Shown one piece after another: positions 7,327 through 16,292 of a stretch of 39,576 nucleotides of DNA; within the stretch, counting starts at the first letter, position 1; every line of letters begins with the position of its first letter. Below the pieces are notes generated by a model. That model did not search any database, was not told where the DNA came from, and saw only the letters and a program-made list of their open reading frames with translations. The position numbers and the translations under genes were made by a program. Source of the DNA: Aquiflexum sp041749095 (GTDB taxonomy: Bacteria; Bacteroidota; Bacteroidia; Cytophagales; Cyclobacteriaceae); assembly GCF_041749095.1 (NCBI RefSeq), contig NZ_JBGTCA010000367.1:1-39576 (forward strand), written 5' to 3'.

Positions 7327-9507
7327 ATGAGGAACATTAAATCCAATCTGCTTCTGTTCATACTTCTACTTGGAAGCATATCAGTTGTAGCCCAGCAAAA
7401 AAAGAAAGTCAGTCTTGAAGATGTCTTCAAATCCAACACATTTTCCCAAAAGTCAGTTAATGGGATCAATTGGATGAAGGATGGACAGTATTACAGTTCT
7501 TTACAAAGAGGATTGACCGGGCCTAAGGTTGTCAAGATCAATGTTGCCACAGGAGAAGAAGCAGAAGTCCTGATAGATGGAGGAGCTTTGGGAATCAATT
7601 TTTCCAGCTATGCTTTCAACCCGGATGAGACCAAAGCCTTGGTTGCCTCTGAAGTTGAAAGTATTTACAGGAGATCCAGCAAAGGAGTTTTTCATGTGAT
7701 AGACCTTCAGTCCGGTACATCCCAAAAACTGATGGACGGGGAAAAAATCATGTATGCCACCCTCTCCCCTGACAATAACAAAGTGGCCTTTGTCAAAGAC
7801 AATAACTTATATATGGCCGAGCTTGCCAGCAGTCAGGTGACCCAAATCACCACAGATGGAAAATGGAACCATATTATCAACGGTGCAGCGGATTGGGTGT
7901 ATGAAGAGGAGTTTTCTATGTCCAAAGCTTTTGAATGGTCACCTGATGGAAAAAGAATAGCTTTTATCCGATTTGACGAATCTGAAGTTCCGGAATTCAA
8001 CATGCAGACTTGGGGTAAACTGTATCCTGAAGATTACCGATTCAAATATCCCAAAGCAGGTGAAAAAAATGCTGAGGTCAGCATCCATATCTATGACCTC
8101 ATCAATAAAAAAACCGTTGCTGTGGACTCAGGCGCTGAGAAGGACATTTACCTCCCCAGGATATATTGGACAGGCGAGGCCAATACGTTGGCATTCTTAA
8201 GATTGAACAGACTGCAAAATCAATTGGATCTGCTGTACACCAATGCGCAGACTGGAGAAACCAATCTTATCCTACAGGAAAAATCCGAAACCTATGTGGA
8301 CTTGAACTACAATGATGACCTACGATTTTTGAAAGGAAATAAGGGATTTATCCGCACCTCCGAACAAGACGGTTTTAAGCACATTTACCACTATGACAAT
8401 CAGGGAAAATTGATCAGACAGGTTACTAAAGGTGATTGGGAAGTAAGTCAGTTGGTGGGATTGGATGAAAAATCCAAAAAAATCTATTATATCTCTACGG
8501 AAGTTTCGCCTTTGGAAAGAAACCTATACGTGATCAATATGGATGGAAAAGGCAAAAAACTCCTTACCCCGGAAAAAGGAACCTATACCATCAACATGAG
8601 CAAGGACTTCAAATACTATATTGCCAACTTCTCCAATACTATCAGTCCGCTGAAAGTGACACTCAATGAATCCTCCGGCAAACTGGTCAAAGTACTGGAA
8701 GACAATCAGAAATTGAAATCCACAATCGAAAATTTTGCAATCTCTCCAAAGGAGTTTTTCAGCTTCAATACAGTGGATGGCACTTCTCTGAATGCCTATA
8801 TGATCAAACCAACAGACTTTGATGAAAACAAAAAATACCCTGTGCTGATGTATGTTTATGGCGGTCCCGGTTCCCAAAATGTCACCAATTCATGGGGCGG
8901 CACCAGGGATTTTTGGCACCATCACCTGGCATCCGAGGGGTATATTGTGGTATGTGTTGACAACAGGGGAACCGATGCAAAAGGGCGTGACTTTAAGCAT
9001 GTAACCTATGCCAATCTGGGCAAAATCGAAACAGATGATCAGATTGCCGGGGCAAAGCACTTGAGTACCCTACCCTATGTGGACAAATCAAGAATCGGAA
9101 TCTGGGGCTGGTCTTATGGGGGGTATATGTCCTCTTTGGCTTTGATGATAGGCAATGATGTATTTAAGGCAGCCATCGCAGTGGCACCGGTAACCACTTG
9201 GAGATATTATGACACCATCTATACAGAAAGGTATTTACAGACACCACAGTTGAATGCCGCAGGCTATGATGACAACAGCCCAATCACTCATGTCAACAAA
9301 CTTAAGGGGGACTTATTGTTGATTCATGGAACAGGTGATGACAATGTTCACTTTCAAAATTCAGTGGATTTGGTGGATGCATTGGTCAAGGCAGACAAGC
9401 AGTTTGAAACCATGTATTATCCAAACAGAAACCATGGCATTTCAGGGGGAAACACCTCTTGGCATTTATATTCGTTGATGACGGATTTTATTAAGAGGAA
9501 GCTTTGA
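7327..9507 (+). CDS. secreted dipeptidyl peptidase IV family serine peptidase (S9B)
   Basis: Prolyl-oligopeptidase-family enzyme that removes N-terminal dipeptides, typically Xaa-Pro, outside the inner membrane. The signal peptide is MRNIKSNLLLFILLLGSISVVAQ from the ATG at 7327; a TTG three codons earlier is less likely. Residues about 60-480 form the N-terminal beta-propeller with DWVYEEEF; the double Glu that anchors the substrate N-terminus is Glu194-Glu195. The alpha/beta hydrolase domain has GWSYGGY (Ser596), GTGDDNVH (Asp671) and NRNHGI (His703), so the triad is complete. At 726 residues it has normal length. A Bacteroidota promoter lies just upstream. It stands alone. Confidence 0.94.
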   Translation: MRNIKSNLLLFILLLGSISVVAQQKKKVSLEDVFKSNTFSQKSVNGINWMKDGQYYSSLQRGLTGPKVVKINVATGEEAEVLIDGGALGINFSSYAFNPDETKALVASEVESIYRRSSKGVFHVIDLQSGTSQKLMDGEKIMYATLSPDNNKVAFVKDNNLYMAELASSQVTQITTDGKWNHIINGAADWVYEEEFSMSKAFEWSPDGKRIAFIRFDESEVPEFNMQTWGKLYPEDYRFKYPKAGEKNAEVSIHIYDLINKKTVAVDSGAEKDIYLPRIYWTGEANTLAFLRLNRLQNQLDLLYTNAQTGETNLILQEKSETYVDLNYNDDLRFLKGNKGFIRTSEQDGFKHIYHYDNQGKLIRQVTKGDWEVSQLVGLDEKSKKIYYISTEVSPLERNLYVINMDGKGKKLLTPEKGTYTINMSKDFKYYIANFSNTISPLKVTLNESSGKLVKVLEDNQKLKSTIENFAISPKEFFSFNTVDGTSLNAYMIKPTDFDENKKYPVLMYVYGGPGSQNVTNSWGGTRDFWHHHLASEGYIVVCVDNRGTDAKGRDFKHVTYANLGKIETDDQIAGAKHLSTLPYVDKSRIGIWGWSYGGYMSSLALMIGNDVFKAAIAVAPVTTWRYYDTIYTERYLQTPQLNAAGYDDNSPITHVNKLKGDLLLIHGTGDDNVHFQNSVDLVDALVKADKQFETMYYPNRNHGISGGNTSWHLYSLMTDFIKRKL

Positions 9508-9509
9508 GG

Positions 9510-9610
9510 GAAGGATCATAAAGGATGAGGGGTGAAGGATGAAGGGAGGGGATTTTAGAAGGAAGATTTTAGATTTTAGATTCTCAGTCGGCTTTCGGCT
9601 CGGCTCTAAC
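9510..9610. repeat. degenerate AAGGATG / ATTTTAG heptad stretch
   Basis: Directly after the DPP stop the sequence runs through AAGGATG, AAGGGAG, AAGGAAG and ATTTTAG units with several register slips, then into CGGCTTT/CGGCTCT units. Compare 2710-2765, the same unit types after another gene end. No gene seen. Confidence 0.55.
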
Positions 9611-9687
9611 TTCTCTTGTCTCTTGGCTCTTGGTTCTTGTTTCTATCATCTCGCATCTCGCATCTCGTCTCTCGCTTCTCGCCTCTT
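9611..9687. repeat. heptanucleotide repeat array (11 units)
   Basis: Eleven units in perfect register: TTCTCTT, GTCTCTT, GGCTCTT, GGTTCTT, GTTTCTA, TCATCTC, GCATCTC, GCATCTC, GTCTCTC, GCTTCTC, GCCTCTT. Same unit vocabulary as the array at 2920-3045. Confidence 0.75.
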
Positions 9688-9750
9688 TTCATGAAATGAC
9701 CATTAATAGACCTCAAACACCTCCTGTATTTATTTCATTTTAAAGCAGAA

Positions 9751-9769
9751 CGAAAGCACTTAGCTTTCG
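9751..9769. promoter_or_regulatory. hairpin upstream of the efflux operon
   Basis: CGAAAGC-ACTTA-GCTTTCG forms a perfect 7-bp inverted repeat ending 45 nt before the first gene of the operon. It could be a regulator-binding site or a leader hairpin. No regulator gene is adjacent. Confidence 0.35.
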
Positions 9770-9814
9770 GTTGAATAACTATCTGTACCTATCCTTGGTT
9801 ATAAGCGAGAACAA

Positions 9815-10636
9815 ATGAAAAAAGGCATGTTGTTTTATAAAACATACAAGCACTCCTCAAGTAAGGAATGGGTGGTATTTATTCACGGAGCCGGTGGTTC
9901 GTCCGTGGTTTGGCACAAGCAAATTCGGGACTTCAGACAGGAATTCAACTTGTTGTTGATAGACCTTAGGGGCCATGGGAAATCGGCTAGCTCCATCAAA
10001 AATATATGGAAGGAGGAATATACCTTTCCTGCGGTAACCAAAGACATCATAGAGGTATTGGACCATCTTGAGATTCCTCCGGCTCATTTTATGGGAGTAT
10101 CTTTGGGAACTATCCTTGCCAGACAATTGGCCGAAATGGAACCTCAACGTGTGAATTCTCTGGTGATGACCGGGGCAATTACCCGACTCAATATCACTTC
10201 GAGGGTTTTGGTTTATTTGGGCAATGCTTTTAAAAGTATTATACCCTATATGTGGCTGTACAGTCTTTTTGCATGGATTATCATGCCACGCAGGCATCAT
10301 GTAGAATCCCGAAATCTATTTATCCGGGAAGCCCAGCGTCTCTGCCAAAAGGAGTTCATACGATGGTTTAAAATGACCAAAGACATCAACCCCGTACTGA
10401 GATATTTCAAAGAAAAAGACTTGACCATTCCTACATTATATATCATGGGTGAAGAAGACATCATGTTTTTGGAACCTGTAAAAAAAATTGTCAAGGAGCA
10501 TAAACTTTCGCTTCTGAAAATTGTCAAAGCATGTGGCCATGTGGTCAATGTTGAACAACCCGAAAAATTTAACCAACTTTCACTGGAATTTCTTAGAAAT
10601 CTAAACCAACCGCTTCAAAATTCATTTGCGCACTAA
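9815..10636 (+). CDS. alpha/beta hydrolase at the head of the RND efflux operon
   Basis: A serine hydrolase of the alpha/beta fold, 273 residues, cytoplasmic (no signal). The oxyanion region is HGAGGSSVVW, the nucleophile elbow is GVSLG (Ser96), the acid is likely Asp in GEEDIMF, and the His is in ACGHVVNVEQP. RGHGKS is also typical. A cap-like insertion (about 125-185) is hydrophobic. The stop is followed after 2 nt by the RND adaptor, so the gene is very probably co-transcribed with the pump. Its substrate is unknown; a role in handling a pumped lipid or ester is only inference from position. Confidence 0.85.
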   Translation: MKKGMLFYKTYKHSSSKEWVVFIHGAGGSSVVWHKQIRDFRQEFNLLLIDLRGHGKSASSIKNIWKEEYTFPAVTKDIIEVLDHLEIPPAHFMGVSLGTILARQLAEMEPQRVNSLVMTGAITRLNITSRVLVYLGNAFKSIIPYMWLYSLFAWIIMPRRHHVESRNLFIREAQRLCQKEFIRWFKMTKDINPVLRYFKEKDLTIPTLYIMGEEDIMFLEPVKKIVKEHKLSLLKIVKACGHVVNVEQPEKFNQLSLEFLRNLNQPLQNSFAH

Positions 10637-10638
10637 GA

Positions 10639-11721
10639 ATGAAAAATCCGACTAAAATAATTTTGATCTTTGTAATCCTGGCAGTGATTGCAATTATTTT
10701 TATTTACCCCAGAAGGGCTGAAATATTTGGATCAAAAAATGAACCTGCCGCAGTCAGTGGCTCTGCACAAGGGGCACAGGTCCTACCTGTGAATGTTGTA
10801 GAAATAAGTCCTCAAAAGCTGGAAAACAACCTTAACATAACTGGAACTGTCCTACCCAATGAGATGGTATCCCTTAGATCTGAAATTTCAGGACTTGTAC
10901 AAAGAATAGCTTTTAAAGAGGGGCAATTTGTAAAAAAAGGAACTCCCCTGGTATATTTAAATGATGACGAACTCAGTGCCCAATACCAAAAACTTGAGTT
11001 TACCAAAAAACTCTTTGAGAGTCAGGAAAACCGCCAAAAGCAATTGCTCGCTAAAGAAGCAATAAGTCAGGAAGAATATGATATTGTACTCAACCAATTC
11101 AATACCAACCTTTCTGATTTAAGATTGGTGGAAGCACAGTTGAGCAAGACAGTTATCCGTGCTCCGTTTGACGGAGTTCTTGGATTGAGACAAATTTCAG
11201 AAGGTAGTGTCATAGGAACCAATGATGTGATAGTCAGTATCATCAACATCGATCCCATCAAAATCGAATTTTCCATTCCTGAAAGATATGCAAATCAGGT
11301 CAAGTTGAATTCCAAAATATTTTTCTCTACCGACGCAGGAGGAAAAGAAGCGGAAGGAGTGGTATATGCTTATGAACCGAATATTGATGCCAATACAAGA
11401 ACCCTGAAATTGAGGGCACAAAGTCCGAATAAAGACAAAATGTTTCTTCCCGGCATGTTTGTCCGGATAAAGTATATTTTGGGAATTGAAGAAAATGCGC
11501 TTTTGGTACCTGCAGAATCTGTAATCCCTGAGCTTAGCGGATACAAAGTTTTTGTGGTCAATAGTGACAATAAAGTGGAAGAAAGACAAATTTCAATAGG
11601 AACCCGAACCGATACAAGTGTTCAGATAGTGGACGGTTTGAAAGAAGGTGACCTTGTTTTGACCACAGGTGTTTTGCAAGTAAGGTCAGGAATGACTGTC
11701 AAATACGATAAAATCAACTGA
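10639..11721 (+). CDS. RND efflux periplasmic adaptor (membrane fusion protein)
   Basis: This HlyD/AcrA-type adaptor links the inner-membrane RND pump to the outer membrane channel. The N-terminus (IILIFVILAVIAIIFIY) is an uncleaved anchor or signal. It is followed by the barrel-sandwich half (GLVQRIAFKEGQFVKKG), a coiled-coil hairpin (about 115-160), the second half (VIRAPFDGVLGLRQISEGS), the beta-barrel (IKIEFSIPERYANQVK) and a membrane-proximal domain. At 360 residues it is normal for the class. It lies 2 nt after the hydrolase and 2 nt before the pump gene. Confidence 0.93.
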   Translation: MKNPTKIILIFVILAVIAIIFIYPRRAEIFGSKNEPAAVSGSAQGAQVLPVNVVEISPQKLENNLNITGTVLPNEMVSLRSEISGLVQRIAFKEGQFVKKGTPLVYLNDDELSAQYQKLEFTKKLFESQENRQKQLLAKEAISQEEYDIVLNQFNTNLSDLRLVEAQLSKTVIRAPFDGVLGLRQISEGSVIGTNDVIVSIINIDPIKIEFSIPERYANQVKLNSKIFFSTDAGGKEAEGVVYAYEPNIDANTRTLKLRAQSPNKDKMFLPGMFVRIKYILGIEENALLVPAESVIPELSGYKVFVVNSDNKVEERQISIGTRTDTSVQIVDGLKEGDLVLTTGVLQVRSGMTVKYDKIN

Positions 11722-11723
11722 TT

Positions 11724-14700
11724 ATGTCCAGTTTATCAACCATCAGTATCAGAAGGCCAGTATTGGCTATCGTAATGTCTTTGACCATTTTACTTTTCGG
11801 TATTATCGGAATCAGTTTTCTTGGTATCAGAGAATTCCCGAGTGTTGATCCGCCAATCATCAATGTCAGGACGAATTATGTCGGTGCTAATGCTGATGTC
11901 ATAGAAGCGCAGATTACAGAACCCCTGGAGGAAGCCATTAATGGTATTTCAGGAATCAAGTCCCTTACTTCCATCAGCAATGACGGGGCAAGTAGTATTA
12001 CCGTAGAATTTGATGTAGGAGCGGATTTGGAAGCAGCCGCCAATGATGTTAGAGACAAGGTTTCTGGTGCGCAGCGAAATCTTCCACCAGACACAGAACC
12101 TCCCGTGGTATCCAAGGCGGATGCAGATTCCCAACCAATAGTCTTTTTGAATGTACAAAGTGACAGGCGAACACTTTTGGAGCTATCAGACATTGCCAAT
12201 AACATTTTCAAAGAAAGGTTGCAGACGATTCCTGGCGTCAGTAGGGTGCAGATTTGGGGTGAAAAACAATATGCCATCAGATTGAGGATGGATCCGTTGA
12301 GGATGGCGTCCTATGGTGTCACCCCTTTGGATGTGCTCAATAAAGTTCAAAGTGAAAATGTTGAACTTCCCTCAGGAAGGATTGAAGGCGCTGCCATTGA
12401 ACTTTCAGTAAGGACTAAAAGTAGGTTAAGTTCTCCCCAGGAATTCAATAACCTGATTATTAAAGAGGACCAAAACAATATTGTAAAATTTCAGGATGTT
12501 GGGAAGGCGGAATTGGCTGCCTTAAATGAAAGGACAGTTCTTAAAAGAGATGGAATTCCGATGGTAGGTGTAGTATTGGTTCCGCTACCAGGTTCCAACA
12601 ACATCGAAATATTGGATGAGTTTTATCGAAGATTGGAGTTTATCAAAAAAGATCTTCCTGATGATGTTCTATTGGATATTGGTTTTGATTCTACCAAGTA
12701 TATCAGGAATTCCATCAATGAAGTACAACAAACAATTTTTGTGGCTTTCATACTGGTAGTTACCATCATATTCTTATTCTTGAGAGATTGGCGGACGACC
12801 TTCATTCCGGTACTTACCATTCCAATTTCTTTGATCGGGGTATTTTTTATAATGTACCTCATGGACTTCTCCATCAATGTTCTGACACTTTTGGGAATTG
12901 TGCTTTCAATAGGTCTGGTAGTGGATGATGCCATTGTTGTATTGGAAAATATATACACTAGGATTGAAAAGGGAGAAAATCCTGATATCGCTGCTGAGAA
13001 AGGAGCTGAGGAGATTTTCTTTGCCGTCATTGCCACAACTGTAGCCTTGGCAGCTGTTTTTCTTCCTGTCATATTCCTGACGGGGACTACAGGAAGGCTT
13101 TTCAGGGAGTTTGGTATTGTTGTCGCGGGGGCGGTGATTATATCTTCTTTTGTAGCATTGACCATGACCCCGATGTTAAGTTCCAAGCTTTTGAAGAAAA
13201 GGGAAAAACAAAATTGGCTATACACCAAAACGGAACCATTTTTTGTTTGGCTGAACCTTAAATTCAATAGTGCCTTATATTCTTTTATGAAAGTCAGGTG
13301 GATTTCTTTTGTACTCATTATTATCATGGGTTTTGGGATCTATCAATTGGTAAAAGTAATTCCGACAGAACTTGCCCCCACAGAGGACCGGGGAGAAATG
13401 AGAGTCAACCTTGCAGGACCCGAAGGTGCCACCTTTGATTATATGGATAAGGTAATAGATGAAATGACCGTTGAATTCATGGACAAGATTCCGGAAGCGG
13501 AAAGGGAAGGTATCATTACCGTTACCTCTCCGGGTTTTGGAACAGCAAGTACCAATTCAGGTTTTCTCAGGGTCATTTTAAAAGATGCATCTGAACGTGA
13601 AAGAACCCAACAGGAGATTTATGAACAGGTAACTGGAATTTTGACCGGATTTACTGCAGTAAGGGCTTTTGCGACACAACCACAGTCAATAGGAGACCGA
13701 AGAGGAGGTTTGCCGGTACAATATGTAATTCAGGCGCCAACTTTGGATAAACTCAAAGAAGTCATCCCGGAATTTATGGAAAAAGTGGGCCAAAGCCCTA
13801 TTTTCAGCTTTTCTGATATCAACCTCAAATTCACCAAGCCGGAAATAGAAGTCGAAATCGATAGGGCAAAAGCGCAAAATATTGGCGTGTCTGTTCAGGA
13901 AATCGCAAGAACCCTCCAGCTGTCCTACTCCGGGCAGAGATTTGCTTATTTTATCATGAATGGAAAACAATACCAGGTCGTCGGAGAAATGCAGATTCAG
14001 GACCGAAATGAACCTGTGAATCTGAGGATGCTTTATGTAAGAGCAAATAATGGTGAATTGGTACAATTGGACAATTTGGTCACCATCAATGAAAAAAGCA
14101 CCCCGCCACAGCTATATAGGTTCAATAGGTTTGTCAGTGCCACAGTATCTGCAGGATTGGTTCCGGGATATACGATTGGTACAGGATTGGAAGAAATGGA
14201 CAGAATCGCTTCTGAAGTATTGGATGAAACATACAGTACTGATGTGGCCGGTCTTTCAAAAGAATTCCGTGAAAGCTCCAATAGTCTGGTTTTTGCTTTC
14301 ATATTTGCCCTGATCCTGATTTATTTGGTCCTATCAGCGCAGTTCGAGAGCTTTTTGGATCCATTGACCATCATGTTTACAGTTCCTTTGGCACTGTTTG
14401 GAGCCTTATTCTCCTTGTGGATATTCGATTTCACATTAAGTATATTCAGTCAGATAGGCATCATTATGCTCATAGGACTGGTAACAAAAAACGGCATCTT
14501 GATAGTCGAATTTGCAAATCAGAGAAAAGCTCAGGGAATGCCTATCGATGAGGCTATCTTAGGTGCTGCAGGAGCTAGGTTCAGACCTATCCTGATGACA
14601 AGTTTATCCACTATATTAGGCATTCTGCCTATTGCGCTTGCGCTAGGCGCAGGTGCAGAAAGCCGGGTGCCCATGGGAGTTGCTGTGATAGGAGGTCTTG

Positions 14701-14786
14701 CATTTGCCACCATATTGACACTATTTATCATCCCGGCAGTTTACACTTACTTAACTTCTAAAAAAGGAAGATTAGCCAGAGTCTAA
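11724..14786 (+). CDS. RND efflux transporter permease (HAE1-like)
   Basis: Proton-driven inner-membrane multidrug exporter of the hydrophobe/amphiphile RND class, 1020 residues. It has the expected duplicated layout: TM1 near residue 12-32, a large periplasmic loop, TM2-6, a second helix near 530, a second loop, and TM8-12. The proton-relay pair is Asp401-Asp402 in SIGLVVDDAIVVLENI in TM4. The N-terminal motif is ISIRRPVLAIVMSLTILLFG. The partner Lys and the pore regions look intact. The stop codon overlaps the next ATG (TAATG), a sign of translational coupling to the TolC-like gene. Spectrum of substrates not predictable. Confidence 0.96.
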   Translation: MSSLSTISIRRPVLAIVMSLTILLFGIIGISFLGIREFPSVDPPIINVRTNYVGANADVIEAQITEPLEEAINGISGIKSLTSISNDGASSITVEFDVGADLEAAANDVRDKVSGAQRNLPPDTEPPVVSKADADSQPIVFLNVQSDRRTLLELSDIANNIFKERLQTIPGVSRVQIWGEKQYAIRLRMDPLRMASYGVTPLDVLNKVQSENVELPSGRIEGAAIELSVRTKSRLSSPQEFNNLIIKEDQNNIVKFQDVGKAELAALNERTVLKRDGIPMVGVVLVPLPGSNNIEILDEFYRRLEFIKKDLPDDVLLDIGFDSTKYIRNSINEVQQTIFVAFILVVTIIFLFLRDWRTTFIPVLTIPISLIGVFFIMYLMDFSINVLTLLGIVLSIGLVVDDAIVVLENIYTRIEKGENPDIAAEKGAEEIFFAVIATTVALAAVFLPVIFLTGTTGRLFREFGIVVAGAVIISSFVALTMTPMLSSKLLKKREKQNWLYTKTEPFFVWLNLKFNSALYSFMKVRWISFVLIIIMGFGIYQLVKVIPTELAPTEDRGEMRVNLAGPEGATFDYMDKVIDEMTVEFMDKIPEAEREGIITVTSPGFGTASTNSGFLRVILKDASERERTQQEIYEQVTGILTGFTAVRAFATQPQSIGDRRGGLPVQYVIQAPTLDKLKEVIPEFMEKVGQSPIFSFSDINLKFTKPEIEVEIDRAKAQNIGVSVQEIARTLQLSYSGQRFAYFIMNGKQYQVVGEMQIQDRNEPVNLRMLYVRANNGELVQLDNLVTINEKSTPPQLYRFNRFVSATVSAGLVPGYTIGTGLEEMDRIASEVLDETYSTDVAGLSKEFRESSNSLVFAFIFALILIYLVLSAQFESFLDPLTIMFTVPLALFGALFSLWIFDFTLSIFSQIGIIMLIGLVTKNGILIVEFANQRKAQGMPIDEAILGAAGARFRPILMTSLSTILGILPIALALGAGAESRVPMGVAVIGGLAFATILTLFIIPAVYTYLTSKKGRLARV

Positions 14787-16135
14787 TGAGAAAACTACTT
14801 TTAACTTTCGTCCTGACCGGACTAGCCTTTATCACGCTTCATGCCCAAGGGACTGAAGAACTCGACCTTGAAAAAGCCGTCCTAATCGGATTGGAACGTA
14901 ATTATGGGTTGAAAATAGCAGCTAATAATGTGGTATTGGCTGAAAGAGATATTAAAATAGGAGTAGGTAGCTTCTTTATGCCCACCGTTACCGGAAACTT
15001 TCTGAACAGTTTCAATAGAGAAGATGTAAGCCAAATATTCCAGAACAATCCCAAAGAGATTATCAATATCCCCGGTGCAACCACTGAAAATGAAAATTAC
15101 TCTGTGGTTGGATTCTATGGTTTCAGACCTGAAACCATTTATTCAATCCGTATCCTCGGCAAATTGGCTGAAATTACAGATCTGGAAGCCAAAGTGATGG
15201 TTGAGAACACCGTTGCTGCGATTTCCTCAGCCTATTACAGATTGGTATTGGAACTTCAAAGGTACAATGTATTGAAAACCACTTTGGATCTTTCCCAATC
15301 AAGGTTGGACATCGCTAAAGCACGATATGAACTCGGAGGTGCCGGTAGAAGGGATTTTCTGACCGCACAGGTAGATTACAATGCCGATCTTTCCCTTCTG
15401 GTAAACCAGGAACTTATCATCAAAAATTCCAAAATCAACCTCAATGAGTTACTTGCATTGACACCGGATCGGGAATTTGCAGTAAAGGATACTATCATAG
15501 TGGACAAAAACCTGCTCTTGGAGGAGTTACTTGAAAATGCGTATTTAAACAACAAACAATTTTTGGTGACTCAAAGACAGGAGAATGTTGCTTTTTTGGC
15601 CTTGAGAGAAACACAGGCTCAAAGACTGCCCCAATTAAACCTGAATGGTGCTTACAATCAAAATACTTTTACTTCCCAAGCCGGTTTTCTTTTGCTAAAC
15701 CAAAGAACAGGCTTTAATTATGGGTTGACTGCATCGGTGAATCTGTTCAGTGGATTAACCCTTAATAGGCGAATCCAAAATGCAAGGGTTGAGAAATTAA
15801 GTGCGGAATATGCCGTACAGGACCTGGAGATCCAAATGGTATCTGATATTCAACGCGCCTATAACACCTACAATACCAATCTCCGGTTATTGGATATTGA
15901 ATATTCGAATTACAAGACAGCCATAGAGAATGCGGATATTGCTTTGGAACGGTTTAAGTTGGGGATTTCTGATTACCTGCAGTTCAGGGATGCCCAGGTC
16001 AATCTATTGACTGCCGAAAACCGGTTGCTTTCTGCACTGTATAATATCAAAGAAATGGAGATTGAATTGATGAGGCTTTCAGGCAGAATATACTTTCATG
16101 ACGGTCATCACAAATTTCAGTTGGGATTACAATAA
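14786..16135 (+). CDS. TolC family outer membrane efflux protein
   Basis: Outer-membrane channel of the tripartite pump. The signal peptide MRKLLLTFVLTGLAFITLHAQ is followed by two TolC/OEP repeats rich in helical heptads. YELGGAGRRDFLTAQVDYN in the first corresponds to FKLGISDYLQFRDAQVNLL in the second, the usual YxxGxxxxxxxxxAxxxL repeats. 449 residues, standard length. The ATG overlaps the stop of the pump gene by one base, so adaptor, pump and channel come from one transcript. A terminator-like hairpin follows at 16151-16186. Confidence 0.94.
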   Translation: MRKLLLTFVLTGLAFITLHAQGTEELDLEKAVLIGLERNYGLKIAANNVVLAERDIKIGVGSFFMPTVTGNFLNSFNREDVSQIFQNNPKEIINIPGATTENENYSVVGFYGFRPETIYSIRILGKLAEITDLEAKVMVENTVAAISSAYYRLVLELQRYNVLKTTLDLSQSRLDIAKARYELGGAGRRDFLTAQVDYNADLSLLVNQELIIKNSKINLNELLALTPDREFAVKDTIIVDKNLLLEELLENAYLNNKQFLVTQRQENVAFLALRETQAQRLPQLNLNGAYNQNTFTSQAGFLLLNQRTGFNYGLTASVNLFSGLTLNRRIQNARVEKLSAEYAVQDLEIQMVSDIQRAYNTYNTNLRLLDIEYSNYKTAIENADIALERFKLGISDYLQFRDAQVNLLTAENRLLSALYNIKEMEIELMRLSGRIYFHDGHHKFQLGLQ

Positions 16136-16150
16136 AAATTTATTTGATTA

Positions 16151-16186
16151 AAAAGCCTTGATACATCGTTGTAAAGGCGGTTTTTT
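16151..16186 (+). terminator. intrinsic terminator of the efflux operon
   Basis: AAAA-GCCTT...AAGGC-GG-TTTTTT: a 5-bp G/C-containing stem (16155-16159/16174-16178) with a 14-nt loop, followed by six T and then more T-rich sequence. Positioned 16 nt after the last gene of the operon. Confidence 0.55.
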
Positions 16187-16226
16187 ACTTTTTTATACAT
16201 AAAAATGCATTTCATAACCATAAAAG

Positions 16227-16258
16227 TTTGGTATATAATTTGCTTTGTTCGATATTTG
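16227..16258 (+). promoter_or_regulatory. promoter of the MltF-like gene
   Basis: TTTG (16227-16230), 20 nt, then GATATTTG (16251-16258), one mismatch from TAnnTTTG. The spacing is that of the Bacteroidota primary sigma factor. The ATG at 16293 lies about 30 nt beyond the predicted start. Confidence 0.55.
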
Positions 16259-16292
16259 CACAGAACAAAGCCGCTGAGGTGGCATTTATTGG

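Noticed and set aside
9611..9687. Possible CRISPR-like array
   Set aside because: Units are 7 bp with no spacers and no cas genes nearby; it is a simple tandem repeat.
14033..14302. Open frames on both strands inside the RND pump gene
   Set aside because: Shadows of a long, strongly coding gene.
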